Assembly (NCBI GenBank): GCA_932294295.1
Contig: OW028580.1
Span: forward strand, 36,339,336-36,403,335
Direction: 5' to 3'
Length of the DNA: 64,000 nucleotides
DNA from: Alitta virens
Lineage: Eukaryota; Annelida; Polychaeta; Phyllodocida; Nereididae
In this document: positions 12,801 to 26,600 of the stretch, piece after piece
Layout of the letters: the number at the start of each line of letters is the position of its first letter
Position numbering within the stretch: the first letter of the stretch is position 1
The notes under the pieces: model-generated
Told to the model about the DNA's origin: nothing
Seen by the model: the letters and a program-made list of their open reading frames with translations, nothing else
Databases searched by the model: none
Made by a program: the position numbers and the translations under genes

Positions 12801-15800
12801 GCCCCACTTAATTTGAACAAAAGGTCCTGTTACATTTGCACTGGCATCATCAGCTGATCTCAGTATGTCACAGAAATAAACTGGAATCACATGACAGCAA
12901 GTGCTACTTTCAATAACATCATGAATTACAATTTAATTTTTTCAAAGATCCATAGTCACTGTTCTTCAAAATCTTAAAATTCAGCGTGGCTTGTTTTTTT
13001 TCTCCAGTCAAACACTGCAGTCAAGTACTGCACTGTTACTGCAGTTTAGAGTGACAGTATGGGGTCGGGGGGGGGGGGGGGGGGGAGTCTCCAGGAAAAA
13101 TCATTACAAACATTCTTAGAATGACACTTGCGAATCCACCAATCTGGACTGGAATTTCGGTGGAGGATTGAGGGAAGTTTTTTTTTAGCTGTGGAACCAG
13201 TTTCCCAAAAGGGTCATAGCATAATTGCTCCACAACTCATGATCCAAATGCCATCATCATTTCCATCACCTAATTTGAGGTTATCTCAACAATATTATTC
13301 GAGTGTAAATAGTCATGAAGTAATCTGTGGCATTACAACATCAACCACAACTAACCCCAATGAGCTCTAAAATTTATCACAAATGTTTAATTCAAGAGCT
13401 GAATGACAGACTAACAACAGGGGGCCTGGATTCTTGGGCTGGATCATCGGATCCCTAAAAAAATATCCCTGGATCTCTCCCAGGGTTTTAGTAAGAAAAA
13501 AAAATATCTACAGTCAGTCACAGGCTGGTGAAAACACGTGCATTATATTGTAACAGGCACTTGCCGAACAAAGTATCTGTAGCACTGTATTATAAGGATT
13601 CTCCATTTTATGCTACGACCATTAATTTTATCATTGTTTTATGACACGCCGGCAAGTGCCTGTGATGCAATCGGTAAAGTTGAAAAAGAAAGAAAATAAA
13701 TAAAGAAAAAAGCAAAGAAAGAAAGGCAGATTAGATTAGAATAGATGGTAGTGGGTGGGTGGATTAGGGCTTTACATCCTGTATTTCTGCACCTGGTGGG
13801 CTAATTAGGACAGGCAGGGACCATGGCAATGAGCTGAAGGATAAAACAGCCATCCAACGTAGGCTCGTCCAGGAATCGAACCCGGGACCCAGATTAGATT
13901 ATGATAGCTAGATAGATAGGTTAGTCAGACAGACCTTTGAACAACATCTGGTAAATTTGTAGTGAAGCAATTTCGTAGCAGTTTTACACATCTATTTCTG
14001 TAAAGTAACAGGTTTTCCTACACCTACACAATAAATTACTATAGTTTTCTTTTCTCAATTTCTTCCCATATTTATATATAAATGGGGCGAACTCGCGCTC
14101 AATCACGTTACACTGTCTATTTTTAGCCCATCCTTGAGAAGAGTCCTGATCTAAATGTAGCCATGGCAACTGGCAAGGTCACCACACGCAGCCATGGTGC
14201 TAATCAGCTAATTATGATCTATTTGACACTAAATTAGGTTCTGTATATTATGTCTCACTAAGCTCATTCAAAAATAAAGTCTTTCAAAATGTTACTATGA
14301 TCATGCATACATTGCACCTGGGTCAAATTTCATTCCACAAAACAGTACCTAGATCTGTATTATGGACAAATATGACATAACTTAAGTTATCAAATTACTT
14401 CTGGTATAAATGATACAAAGCACTCAATGAACGTACTTCTCTATTTCCTAATTGCAGCCAGATCACGTAACTGAAATAGAGGGTGATACGGGCCGGGTGA
14501 TCTGCGCCATGTATGCATTACCCAGCTTGCCATTGAGAAATTACATATTGCCATTTTGGCATAATCTTAAAAGCCATTGACATAACCTTTCCAAGCATTG
14601 AAAAATAACAAAACCTTGATGCTGCAAATTTGGCTTGTATGGTGAAAATCCTTGACAAAACATAATTGCTCTGTTTATGTCCATTACTGTCAATTTCACC
14701 AATGGCATGGCCTTATAAGTTTCATGTTATGAATATTCATTAATCTGTGACACAATAGTTCATTTGATCTGTGAAACAATAATTCATCGATCATTTTATA
14801 TAATAATCAATTATTGATAGATTCCTAAACAGGGTTGAATATATTGTCTTCTAATTCCATAGTAATAGAAAGTCAATAGCAAACCTTTCGTTTGATAAAT
14901 TTTTTGCTACAAAGCACACAAAATGCACACTTTCAGAAGACTGTCACTGATATCAAAATAATAGCGCAGACAGCACTATGACGTTAGGTCATTTCTTCTA
15001 TTAGTGACGTCACATTCCTCATTTAGATGACGTCATTAAATATTGGGCAAAGCACACATTTCTATATTCTGGCTTATATAACACACAGGTTATACGAATT
15101 ATAGCATGGACATTATTACAATAGAATGTACATGTTTTATGTACTGCACAGGGAAGCATACGTGCACAGGTCTAGTGTCCTCACATGAACCTGGGCACTA
15201 CCATTCACTCGTGGGGGGTGCAGGGTCACATTTCTTATATAAAAGGGCCTAGAAATCCTTTTTTTATAATATATAACCTTATATTTTACCCCAAAGAAAA
15301 CTGAAATTAGGTTAAAATTTGCAAGCACAACAATTCACTATATAACACCTACAGTAAAATAAATCTGCTGAAGCAGTTTGTAATACTTCTAATATTTCAT
15401 ACAAGTATGTACCCCCTTGTAAATAATGGTACAACCCCATCTCACGGTCAAAACGCTGACCTTGCATCTCGACAGGAGATCTTAAACCACGTGTGTTGAC
15501 TGCGTTTACAGCTATTTTCGTTTAAGCAGCAACACTTGGAACTTTGAAAGAGTTTCACAAACTTTCAGATCAAAAGTTTGATAGGCACCAATGGGGTTAT
15601 AAAGCTATTAACCGACTTGTTTACCCCACACCACAGTATGGTCTAGGTTTGGTAGGTCTCCATAGTATAATTTAAAGAAACATACCTCCTTTGTAAATTA
15701 TCGGTGAGTTAATCATATGTTAATAATAAATCCAAGAAATACAAAATAATTCATGCAATTATGAAAACAACTCTGAATAAACAGTTTATTCTACATACTT

Positions 15801-16799
15801 TTGCCAATATATCCAAAACAACTCTGAATAGACAGTTTAATACCGTTTATTCTACACACCTAGTGCCAATATATCAAACAAAACTAACATTTAAAGAAAC
15901 ATACCTCCTTTGTAAATTTGTAAATTATCGGTGAGTTAATAATAAATGTGTGAAATCATTCTGTCAATTTTATCATTCAATGGATTTTGGGTATGTATAT
16001 TCTCCTTCATGTTTACAACGACCTAAATAGCTCAATTCCAAAACATTATATTGAGGGTAAGTGTTTTCCTAGTGGGGTGAAATGAAAGTTGGTTAATGAT
16101 TTTACAACTCTGGTCTGTGTCTTGTCAAACTTTCAATCGCAATGGACAGTAAACATTTTGAACGATAGAAGTGTTGCTGCTTAAACGATAATAGCTGTAT
16201 GTTCTAAGCATTGCTAAACACCAAAATGCCTGACAATATCCACTGCTAAGCTGTAAAACAATTCTAAGCTATTTACTAATCATCTGCTAATTGCACGTTT
16301 TATTTTCATTTCACTTCAGCTGGTCAAATTCACAGATAATTGAAAGTGTCACCTAGGGACACGGTTTTACACGAATTATTTTTCTCACTGCCAAATTCCT
16401 ACCAGAGTTAACTATAGCCATTGCATAGTATATATGTATACCTCCCCAGGACACCAGTGGCTACTCACTATCACCATGACCACATACATGAATGATTCCA
16501 TGTACATAAATCATGTCAAGTTACTGAGGTCAAATGTTAAGGACATGGAGTGTAAAAGATTCTAATAGCTACTTCACAAACCCATGGAGTCACTATATAG
16601 TACAGTGACTCCATGACAAACCTAACTTAAGTTTAAAACATATCATATGCAAATGAGAAGAGTTTATCTGTAGTGTTATCTTGATATTAGATAGATAGAT
16701 AGATAGATAGATAGATATGATAGTTGGATAGGTAGATCTATAGATAGATAGATCATAGGTAGATATAGATAGATAGATAGATAGATAAGAGAGGGAGAG

Positions 16800-16869
<70 letters not shown>

Positions 16870-19800
16870 GGAGAGAGAGGGATGGATAGATAGATAGCTA
16901 GCAAGATAGATCGATAGATGAATGAATAAACGAAGTCAGTATAGCCTTGAAGAGATCCAAGAAACACCTACATATTCACAGAAATGTGTTCCAACAACAC
17001 TGTCACACTTTCTATGAATTATTCATTGACCTCTTTCTTCTAATTTCCAAAGAACAAAATGCGCTCTAAGTTTCTTAGAACGCAATTTAAGACAGGCCAG
17101 ACGTGCTTTTGCTTCGCTAAGGTGTGACGTCAGAGACGGAGACGTTGTTTACAGATGTCACGTCGCGTAAATACGCCGTTGTCAAGGCGATGACGTTGTT
17201 TACTTTGAAGCGCAAGGTCAAAATGATTAATTCCATGACAGGTTAGGACGCAATTATGAAAGTATTAAGTTATGATAAAGGTCTAATGACCCAAATAAAC
17301 ATGTGTATCACCATGCGACAGTTTCTGTCATAAACAAATGACATATATATATATATACTCATGCTTGGGTAAAATATCCAAGTCTGTAATCTAAGTTACT
17401 GATAGAAAAATCATGACAGTTTAGATTAAATAAGCACTCATTCAATACCCCAATCTCATCTATTTCCCTAGGGTATACACTTCTCTTCTTGTTTTAAGGC
17501 AAATCTTTCTAAGCAGCTGATAGACTCCAGTCAAGCATATTGCATCAACCTTCACCAGTTGACCTTCAACAGTACATTGTCCTTGATCAATAGATATACC
17601 AACACAATGGAGTTGTATAACCCTCGTACTTGGCACTATTTACATATGCTTGAATGTCTATTTATACCTCAATAAATGAATACACACAATAGACATTACA
17701 TTATTATAATACACATTTTCAATGACTCTCAAATCACTTTTTTTTTTAATAAACCATGGTAACCACCTTTACTCATATTAACATTATCAATTTATTTTTG
17801 TTACTCTGTATAAATAAACAGGATATAATATTACAAACCTAAGATTTTATTTCTTATTACGCCAAGAGTTTGCACAAGGAAGTATAAATGTAAATTTGTC
17901 ATTTTAAATTTCCTTGTTAGTTGAGATTTTTTAGGCAGCTAACCTGAACGGGTACTAAAATCAAATTATACTTCCTTAATACGATTTTATTGACAAATAT
18001 TAAAAAAATGTATTAATAACTTGAATATTTTGCAATATTCATGCATAATTGTCACAAAACCCACCCCACCCTCTCAATTTCTTTTTCTTTTTCAACATGA
18101 TTGTTTTAGTCACGTTTTGAGCTCCTTATATATTTATTTAAATCGAGTATCCTGGGCTAAAGAATTTACAGTTCCTTGAGTTCAACTTCATGTTTAAGTA
18201 CTGATTTATCACATAGATCTTATTAAATCAGATACAATTAGATCTCTCTTGATACAACACAATGGTTGACCTTTACAAGATCTCAAGGTCAGAGGTCAAT
18301 ATTTAAAAGCACTTGTAGTGAAGTACATTCAAGTAGAGTAAAATAACGTCAGCTATACTTTAAAAAAGTTGGCAAATTTTTAGCTTCATAAGTATATGCA
18401 AGTTATCTGATTTATATTAAAGATTTATAACATTTCACAATCATATACATAAAACACATTAAGATGTAGGTATCTTATTGGTCACAAATATTATTGTAAA
18501 ATTCTTGGTACACTTTGGGTGTCATAAATAATCATATGATAAAAGCCTGTTAGATATAAGTGCCCAGTAAATATTTTATCATTATATATCAAATTGGAAT
18601 GTGGCTCAGCTTGAACAACTTGCGTAAGTTCATTTTTTCATAGCAGAATGAAATACAACCTTACTGAACATAGATCAACTTGGTCAAATAATGGTCCTCT
18701 TGAGCAATTATTTACATCCCTCTTGTCCTAATTGCTGTCATAAGTTCTCATAACAAGTCGAATACAATCTGTGTAGACCAGTACGGACTACATAGCTCAG
18801 TCAATGGACACTTCATCTTGTCAATTGAATGACTGGCATAATTCAGTCACTGTCAAGATGTATAATGAATTTAATTGACAAAAATATGTTTAATTTAATG
18901 GTCTATGCAATGTTTACGACTGGAATATGTCTATGTCAATGTGAATTGTCAATATATTATTTGAAGTACTGAATTATCATTATGTATTTAGGTTTTACAT
19001 ATCACACATGTATGATAGCTACAGCTTTTAAAAGCATATTTATGTAATGTTTTTAATTCGACACTATAGCTATAGGTTATGAACTTATGTGAATACACTA
19101 TATTTCGAAATTTGGACGTTCAGTAACAAAATTTGCTCTATGTATATTACCTTTATAAACGATTCTATTAATTACTAAATACATTATTTCGTGTGTAGTA
19201 TACTCATTTTGTTATATTTCATTATATACGAACTTGCTTTAACAATGTGGAAGTAAACTTAATCATTCAACGAACTATTTTGTCAGTTTTTCTTGAAACT
19301 GCACAAAGTTAATAAATATACAGTCTCATATTGTAAATCAAAAAAATACAATCTCTAGAGTATTTCCATTCATTCTATGAATGTGTGTTCATTGAACGTT
19401 ACAAATGCCAGGTCAATGTTTTAACAGGTTGCCAGGGAAAAACCCTTTAGCAACCATGAACACAAAGACTAACAAAGACACAGGTCTACGCTCTACAGGT
19501 CAACCACCGCTAGGACAGTGACCTTTGAGAATCCAAGAAAGATCCAAAAGAAGTCTCATCATCATGAATCATATTATATCACATCAAAAGAAATACACCT
19601 GGATCATATAAATAAATACCTGAATTTTTACTGAATCATGTCAATGACATGATGCTACATGCAGGGGATAACATGACAAGCAAAACATGTAATGCCACAA
19701 ATGGTATTTGAACAAAACCTAAGTGATCTAATAGATGTAAGTGATCTAGCATGTCAGTGTCATATTCAGATTTTCCTGGTGCATATCCATAGTATATATA

Positions 19801-22800
19801 TCTCTCTATATCGATAATATGTCCATATATCCATGATATGTATCCCTATATCCATGATATGTATCCCTATATCCATGACATATATGTCTGTATATCCCTC
19901 ATACCTGTCAGTCTCAATATATTGAAATTCCACCACCTCATAATTTAGTCTATTTAATTCAATTCTTCACTAATGATGTTCTTTATTGAGAGGTTCTACT
20001 GCATGTATACCTGAGCAGTAAGCTATTGACTATTTTCAACAAAATTCTGTCAGTAATAGTATATTTTAAGCACAGCATGACAGCACAAAATTGTAATAAT
20101 TACTTACGTAATAGAAACTAAATATCAAAGGTTATTGTCTATAATCATGATAATATAGGACATATTTCATTAAAAAATTGCAATTTCCATACAACTTTTC
20201 ATAGCTTTAATTCATAACATACATGGACAGTCACACGTAATGTTATCAAATTGATTCACAAAACATGCATTGATAATCATATATTGCTTTCCATTTTGCA
20301 ATTTGCTTATATTTACTTCAATATATGCCCACGTAAATCTAATAATCTATGTTCAAGGTTTTTGGTGAATATAAGCTCACACATAACATCTGTCTCAGCG
20401 TTAAAGTACTTTGCCATATTTAGGTGTACAATTTTCATTTTTAATATATATATAATAGTAAATACATGCATCCATATGGCTCCCTTACATATCAATAATG
20501 TCGTAAACATTCACATTGTATAAGTCTAGTCACTGGTGGACTACAATATTATATTCATGTATCCTACTATTATAATGCCATGGCAACCATATTGCTCAAT
20601 ATAACTAAACTTTTAATGTGATATGAAGTTGAGCAAAAAATGCACTTAAGTGCATAACTGAACATAATACTCCTGTGGTAATCCAAGAAAACAAAAAAAA
20701 TTATATATATAAATCATGAATTAATGTTAACAAAAATCCATATCAAATGCTGTTATAATTCGCATATATATCTGTTGGAAGAAAGATTTAATAACTTGTT
20801 TATCACACAGAATATGACACCAGATATTTTTTGAAAATTAATGCTAAAAACTCGTATTTGTTGAACTGTCAGTGTGTCATGCTTGGAGGACGAGTGACAA
20901 GGTCACTAGGTCAGTGTAAAATGCTTGCAAACCTTTTCATTATAGTGTTTAAAGTTTTATATCACAATAAAATACAGCACAAGTATACTTACTGATACAT
21001 TAAGGCTTTTTGAGGGTCTCTTAATTATTAGCATGGTAAGGTTAATGATTAACAAAATGTGGACTGCAAGTTTCTTCTCATCATTATATTTGCCTATTGC
21101 AGATGGTCATATAATCTGAAGAAGTTTCAGACTAGTAGCACAGAGGCAATGCACTGAAATGCAATTACTGTGTTGCCCTGAAAGCTAAATAACTAAACAT
21201 CTTTAATACTTATTTATAATTCCCGATATTATTAATAATGAGCATGCCCATTGATTTTTCATGTCAATTCACATTAACAAACTTGTGATAATATTGTCAA
21301 AATAGAATGCCCTTTGTCTGATACCATCTGTTCTGAAAATTATCATATACAGCTGTATGGCATTTACATGGATACCATCAATCTGTCATGAGATCTCATA
21401 AACCATGGAGTCACTATACTGACTCCATGCATAAACTTAGTACCAATATATGATTATCCATTATATATTTTGATAATTTCAATCACCAACAAAGACTCGT
21501 AGACTGGTAAACCATTGAAAAACCTGACAAAAACTTTTCCAACACCCTTTATCAATAAATATGATAATATGCCGCATTCCACAGTGACGCCACACAATAA
21601 TGTTATGGGCGTTCTGCTCTGATTGTTGTGGTCACGCTCTGGTTACCACGTGACGCCATGACCAAACTAGGGTGTCACGTTCACAAGACATGATGGGAGT
21701 GGAATTCTCATTTAATTTAAATACAATACAGAAGTAATCGAACCCAAAATTACGACTATTCCTTCAGCCCACTTATAACGAAAGTCCAGCAATAACTTAT
21801 TTATAAGAAGGTCATTGTCCGGAACACATTTCATGAATATATTTGCATATATCCATTAAATCAACTCACATAATTATATTGAAACCGGTTATAACGAAGA
21901 TTTTTGACAGTCCCAAAATCGTTCGTGATTCATAATTGGCTTGAAATGTGCTAAGTGGTTTTAATGTGCTAAGTAAGTGGTTTTAAAGTACTAAGTAATA
22001 AAGTGGTTTGAATGTAAATGGTTTGAATGTGTTAAGTGGTTTGAAATGTGCTCAGAAAGTGGTTTGAATGTTCTAAGTAAGTGGTTTGAATGAGCTAGGT
22101 AAGTAGTTTGAATGTGCTAAGTAAGTGGTTTGAATGTTCTCAGAAAGTGGTTTGAATGTGCTCAGCAAGTGGTTTGAATGTGCCAAGTAATTGGTTTGAA
22201 TGTGCTAAGTAATTGGGTTGAATGTGCTAAGTAAGTGGTTTGAATGTGCCAAGTAAGTGGTTTGAATGTGCTAAGTAAGTGGTTTGAATGTGCTAAGTAA
22301 GTGGTTTTAATCTACAAAGTAAGTGGTTTACTAACTGTTGAATGAAGAAAGCAGATAAAGTAATGTGTAATAACCAAGTCTACCATCTTATCCAGGCCAC
22401 TGTGTGCAGTGTTTCTCAATATCATTCATAGCCACTCCCATGGCCATGCATTGAGACCATTTGTCTGGGTCTAAAATAACCTAGGCGGAATTAAGACCAC
22501 CTCAGTATACTATATACCCTAAGTCTTAGTAAGATCACAGTCATTTCTAAGTGAGGTCTTAAGTGTGAGCTTCAACTGTACAAGAACGAAATATGTGGGT
22601 TTGGCAATATCATAATATCATACACCCACTCAATGTATTGATCATGGTCAAAAAATAAATAAAAAATCCCACGCCCATGCTGTTGCATTAGCCTAGACGC
22701 CCTGGACACATCACTGAAATATCATAATGAATTCACAATCCGAAAAAATACGGTAAATATTATGCACAATAAATATGCACTATCATCGTGGTCATAATAA

Positions 22801-23635
22801 AGTATCTATCTATCTATGCCACTATGCTGTGACAGATTGAATGACAGTCTTTCAGTACACATTTCTGATAAGATATATTTCATAACCACGAAATCACGAA
22901 ATATTACATATCCTTAACACCTAAAACAGGGTACAACTGCACTACTGTCCAGTCCTTAGGCCATAGGCTTATGGTATTCTATGTACCTGAGATCATTTCA
23001 AAATAATTACCTAATTTCTAACTATGTCTGAAGTATTGTAATGTATGGTACCTCATCAAAACTGGCAATTTCACACCATGAGTAAAAAGTTTTTATGAGT
23101 AGTTTTTCATTTAAACATTTTCAAATATATTCTGATATATATCTAGGTTTATAATAATTAATGAAGCTAATACATAAATTAGATAATTAATAGAGTCCAC
23201 ATGTTTTGTATTCGTACAATCAATGTGTTAACACTGATCCAGGTGATAAATCGGGTTTTTACCAAATCATACATAAAAACACAATCAAGGTGTTGCCATA
23301 GTAACCGAGAAACAACATAAGCCTTGCAAAAAAAGGACAAAGAAACTTTGGCTGGCCGCTGCGTCTGAACAATCGACCTTTTTAGTGAAAAGTTTTTACA
23401 CCATTAATGACCAATGTGTCCTTGCGCGGTTGAAAGTAGTTCGGTGCAGACCTTGGCTTTGAGGTTGAGCACCAATGATGGGAGTTAAATACTTAGTAAT
23501 TGAGATGTACTTACACCAAGTACTTATACTAAGTACATAAATTGCAACTTTAAATAGCAGCAACGATAGACAGATAGATAGATAGACAGATAGAAAGATA
23601 GATAGATAGATAGTTACTGACTTACTTACTGACTG

Positions 23636-23698
<63 letters not shown>

Positions 23699-26600
23699 GA
23701 CTGACTGACTGGCTGGCTGACTGACTGACTGACTTATATCAGACTGACTGACTAACCCACTGACTTTCTTGATTGATTGATAAGAAACAGTTCCATGATA
23801 ATTTATCTCACAAGTTCACAACAGCCCTCGTGAGCAGGTTCTTGACCCTATCATAGAGACCCAAATACCTCGTGAATACAACAATCACATAGTAAAGTTG
23901 TGTAACAAAGGGCCATCGGCATCGTTGAGTCGATGACACAGAATCAGGTGCATCCATCGATCCCAGACTCCCTGGCACTGTCCTGGCACTCTCCTGGCAG
24001 CGCACCTGTTGACCCAGACATTATAAATGACGTCATCAGAAATCGTTAATCGGGGGATTCCCCCTAATCAACATGATCGCTAAGGGTACGTAACAAACAG
24101 TTCTCAATACTCTGCTAAAATGGCAAAAAACATTCATACAGTCGATACTGCATGGCTATATGCCCACAAATGAATAATAATTGATTATGAGGATATTATG
24201 TATAAGCTATCAAATTGTATATAAAGTTATGAACTTGGACAAAATGAATACGAATCTACTTTTCACGTATGTAAATTACATTATTAGTCACTGTCTTCTG
24301 AATTCTGATAACAATGTAGTTCGATACCCCATATTATGACAAAATCGATCAGATTGACATAACAAATCTTACGTAATTGGTTTTGAAAGAACCAAATTAT
24401 TACTAATCTGAATCAGTGATCAATCATAAGTATGTTGTAAACAAAGGATGATTAACCCGTTTTAGATGTTTACAAACAATCATAACATAAACATAGACAG
24501 TATCTAATGACACAATGAGATGACCGAGATATTGGTAAACTGATTAACAAGTTAGGTCAATGCGCACTATTTTGTTCTCTTTGAAATTTAGATGAATTCT
24601 TTGTGACCAAATTAGAATGTGATAAACATGACCAAATTAAAGGAAGTGACAGTGCAAAAAATGCTACCTGCCTGACTGAACTTTATGTCCTTGCAAAATT
24701 TTTCATATTTTTTTCTAAAATGCGAATTTGGTGTATATATTTTCGCATACCGTTTTTTACGCTTCTGAGAACGTCAACCATGACGTAGAACTATTCACAT
24801 TTACTTGAAAACAAATTTTTTAAAAACATTTCAGAGAAAATGCTTCATAAAGGATTGATATTAGTTCCTTTGTATTTCACAAAAAATCCTCTCATACTAG
24901 AACATGGATATAAAAACGTGTTTTTTGCCCAAATATGTTACTTATAAGTAATATAGAACATCGTCTCCACACAAAATATTGCTCCTTTCACTGATCTCAT
25001 ACACAATGTTTGCTACACCTGCCCATATTTGTTTGCACACGTCTATTTTTAGCCCGGCTGTTGCCAAAGAAAGATTGCCATTAAGGCTAATTACATGATC
25101 CGTTTTTAGCTCTCATGCCAATAACCTAGTTGTGATGACTTGCTTCAATTAAACGTCAATGTTAACATGATTAAGCTACAGTGGTCCTAATAAGGAGGTT
25201 GCCTAATAAGGAGGTTGCCTTATTAGGAGGTTGCCTTATTAGGGAGGGCATTTAATTTGAGTGGGCAGAAATGCTGTGGCATTATGGTGAGGTGGTTTTA
25301 ACTTAGGTGTTGTCTTAATTGAGCTTTTTACAGAGGTCCATTTTAGAGAGTCGGTCTTAAAACTTTAATAAAAGGTGACTTTATAATGAGGTGGTTTTAA
25401 AGCGAGGTTCCCTTTACTTATGTCCATGCCTTTACATATGATATGTATTCGTGTAATTATATAATAATGCGAAATTTGCCCATAAATATAATAGGATAGA
25501 TATTTGCATCATAATTTCTATATTACATGCATGACATTGTATCAAGGACGTTTTATGGCCAATGACATTTATCACATTTCTAAAGTTTTTTTCAAGTTAC
25601 TAGACATTTAATAGAGCCATTGTCCAACTAATATGTTGCTGTTCGACATTTAAATTTGACAGCTACAACCTACATTCATGATGGTTGGCGGATAATGAAG
25701 AACACTGGTGACCCTTTCACAGTAAATGAAATGCTATTTTCCTGTAAATGCTGCTGAGTGTGGTGACGTCAATAACTGTTCTGAGTTCATTCAATGTATC
25801 AACATTCAAACAACATAATATTATATATCATATATGACTTTCACTGGAACTGTGCAAAACTATTGTCATTCTGTCATCACGACACCACATGGAAGCATCA
25901 TAATACAGTGTATATCTGATCATAATGAAAATATCAAATGCATTCAATTCATGGAACAACTGTTTAATTATCATCTGTATAATATAAAGGGCATCCACAC
26001 TTTCTGATTCATCAAGTTTCACATGAAAACATCATATCGTATTTAATATAATCATGGAGTCATCATCTCATACTATAATGTATAGTGACTCCATGATATA
26101 ATTATGAAATATTATCAACGTTTATAAATCATGTTTACAACCATGAGGCCATGATGGATCCACAATATATGATTCATAAAATAAACTACATGACATCAGC
26201 TGCTGTATACATAACAAGTTAAACAAATGACAATGTTCAAATACTGTGATGCGCATCTATGACCAAAGGTCAATGACCTCTCACCAAGACCATCATTCAA
26301 ACCATGGAGTCTCTGGTGACTCCATGTTCAAACAGCAGCTTATTTAATACTTATGGACCATAATATCAATCAAATTTCATCCAGATATTTATATAAATAC
26401 CAATAATTCTGAGGCTTTTGCTGGCCTAGTTATACACAAAGCCCTAAAACACATGACTGGCGTCATTGTGTCATAGCACGTGGTTCTCACGTGGGGGTGA
26501 TTCAGTCAAGTCACGTGGATCGAATGCTGCAAACTTTCTGGTCCAAGAAAATCAATATAGCGTATGAGGTGGTTGCAAGATATTGCGATCTTACCCAGAA

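Noticed and set aside
16593..16967. 124-residue minus-strand ORF
   Set aside because: Microsatellite translation, spanning also a mini-palindrome.
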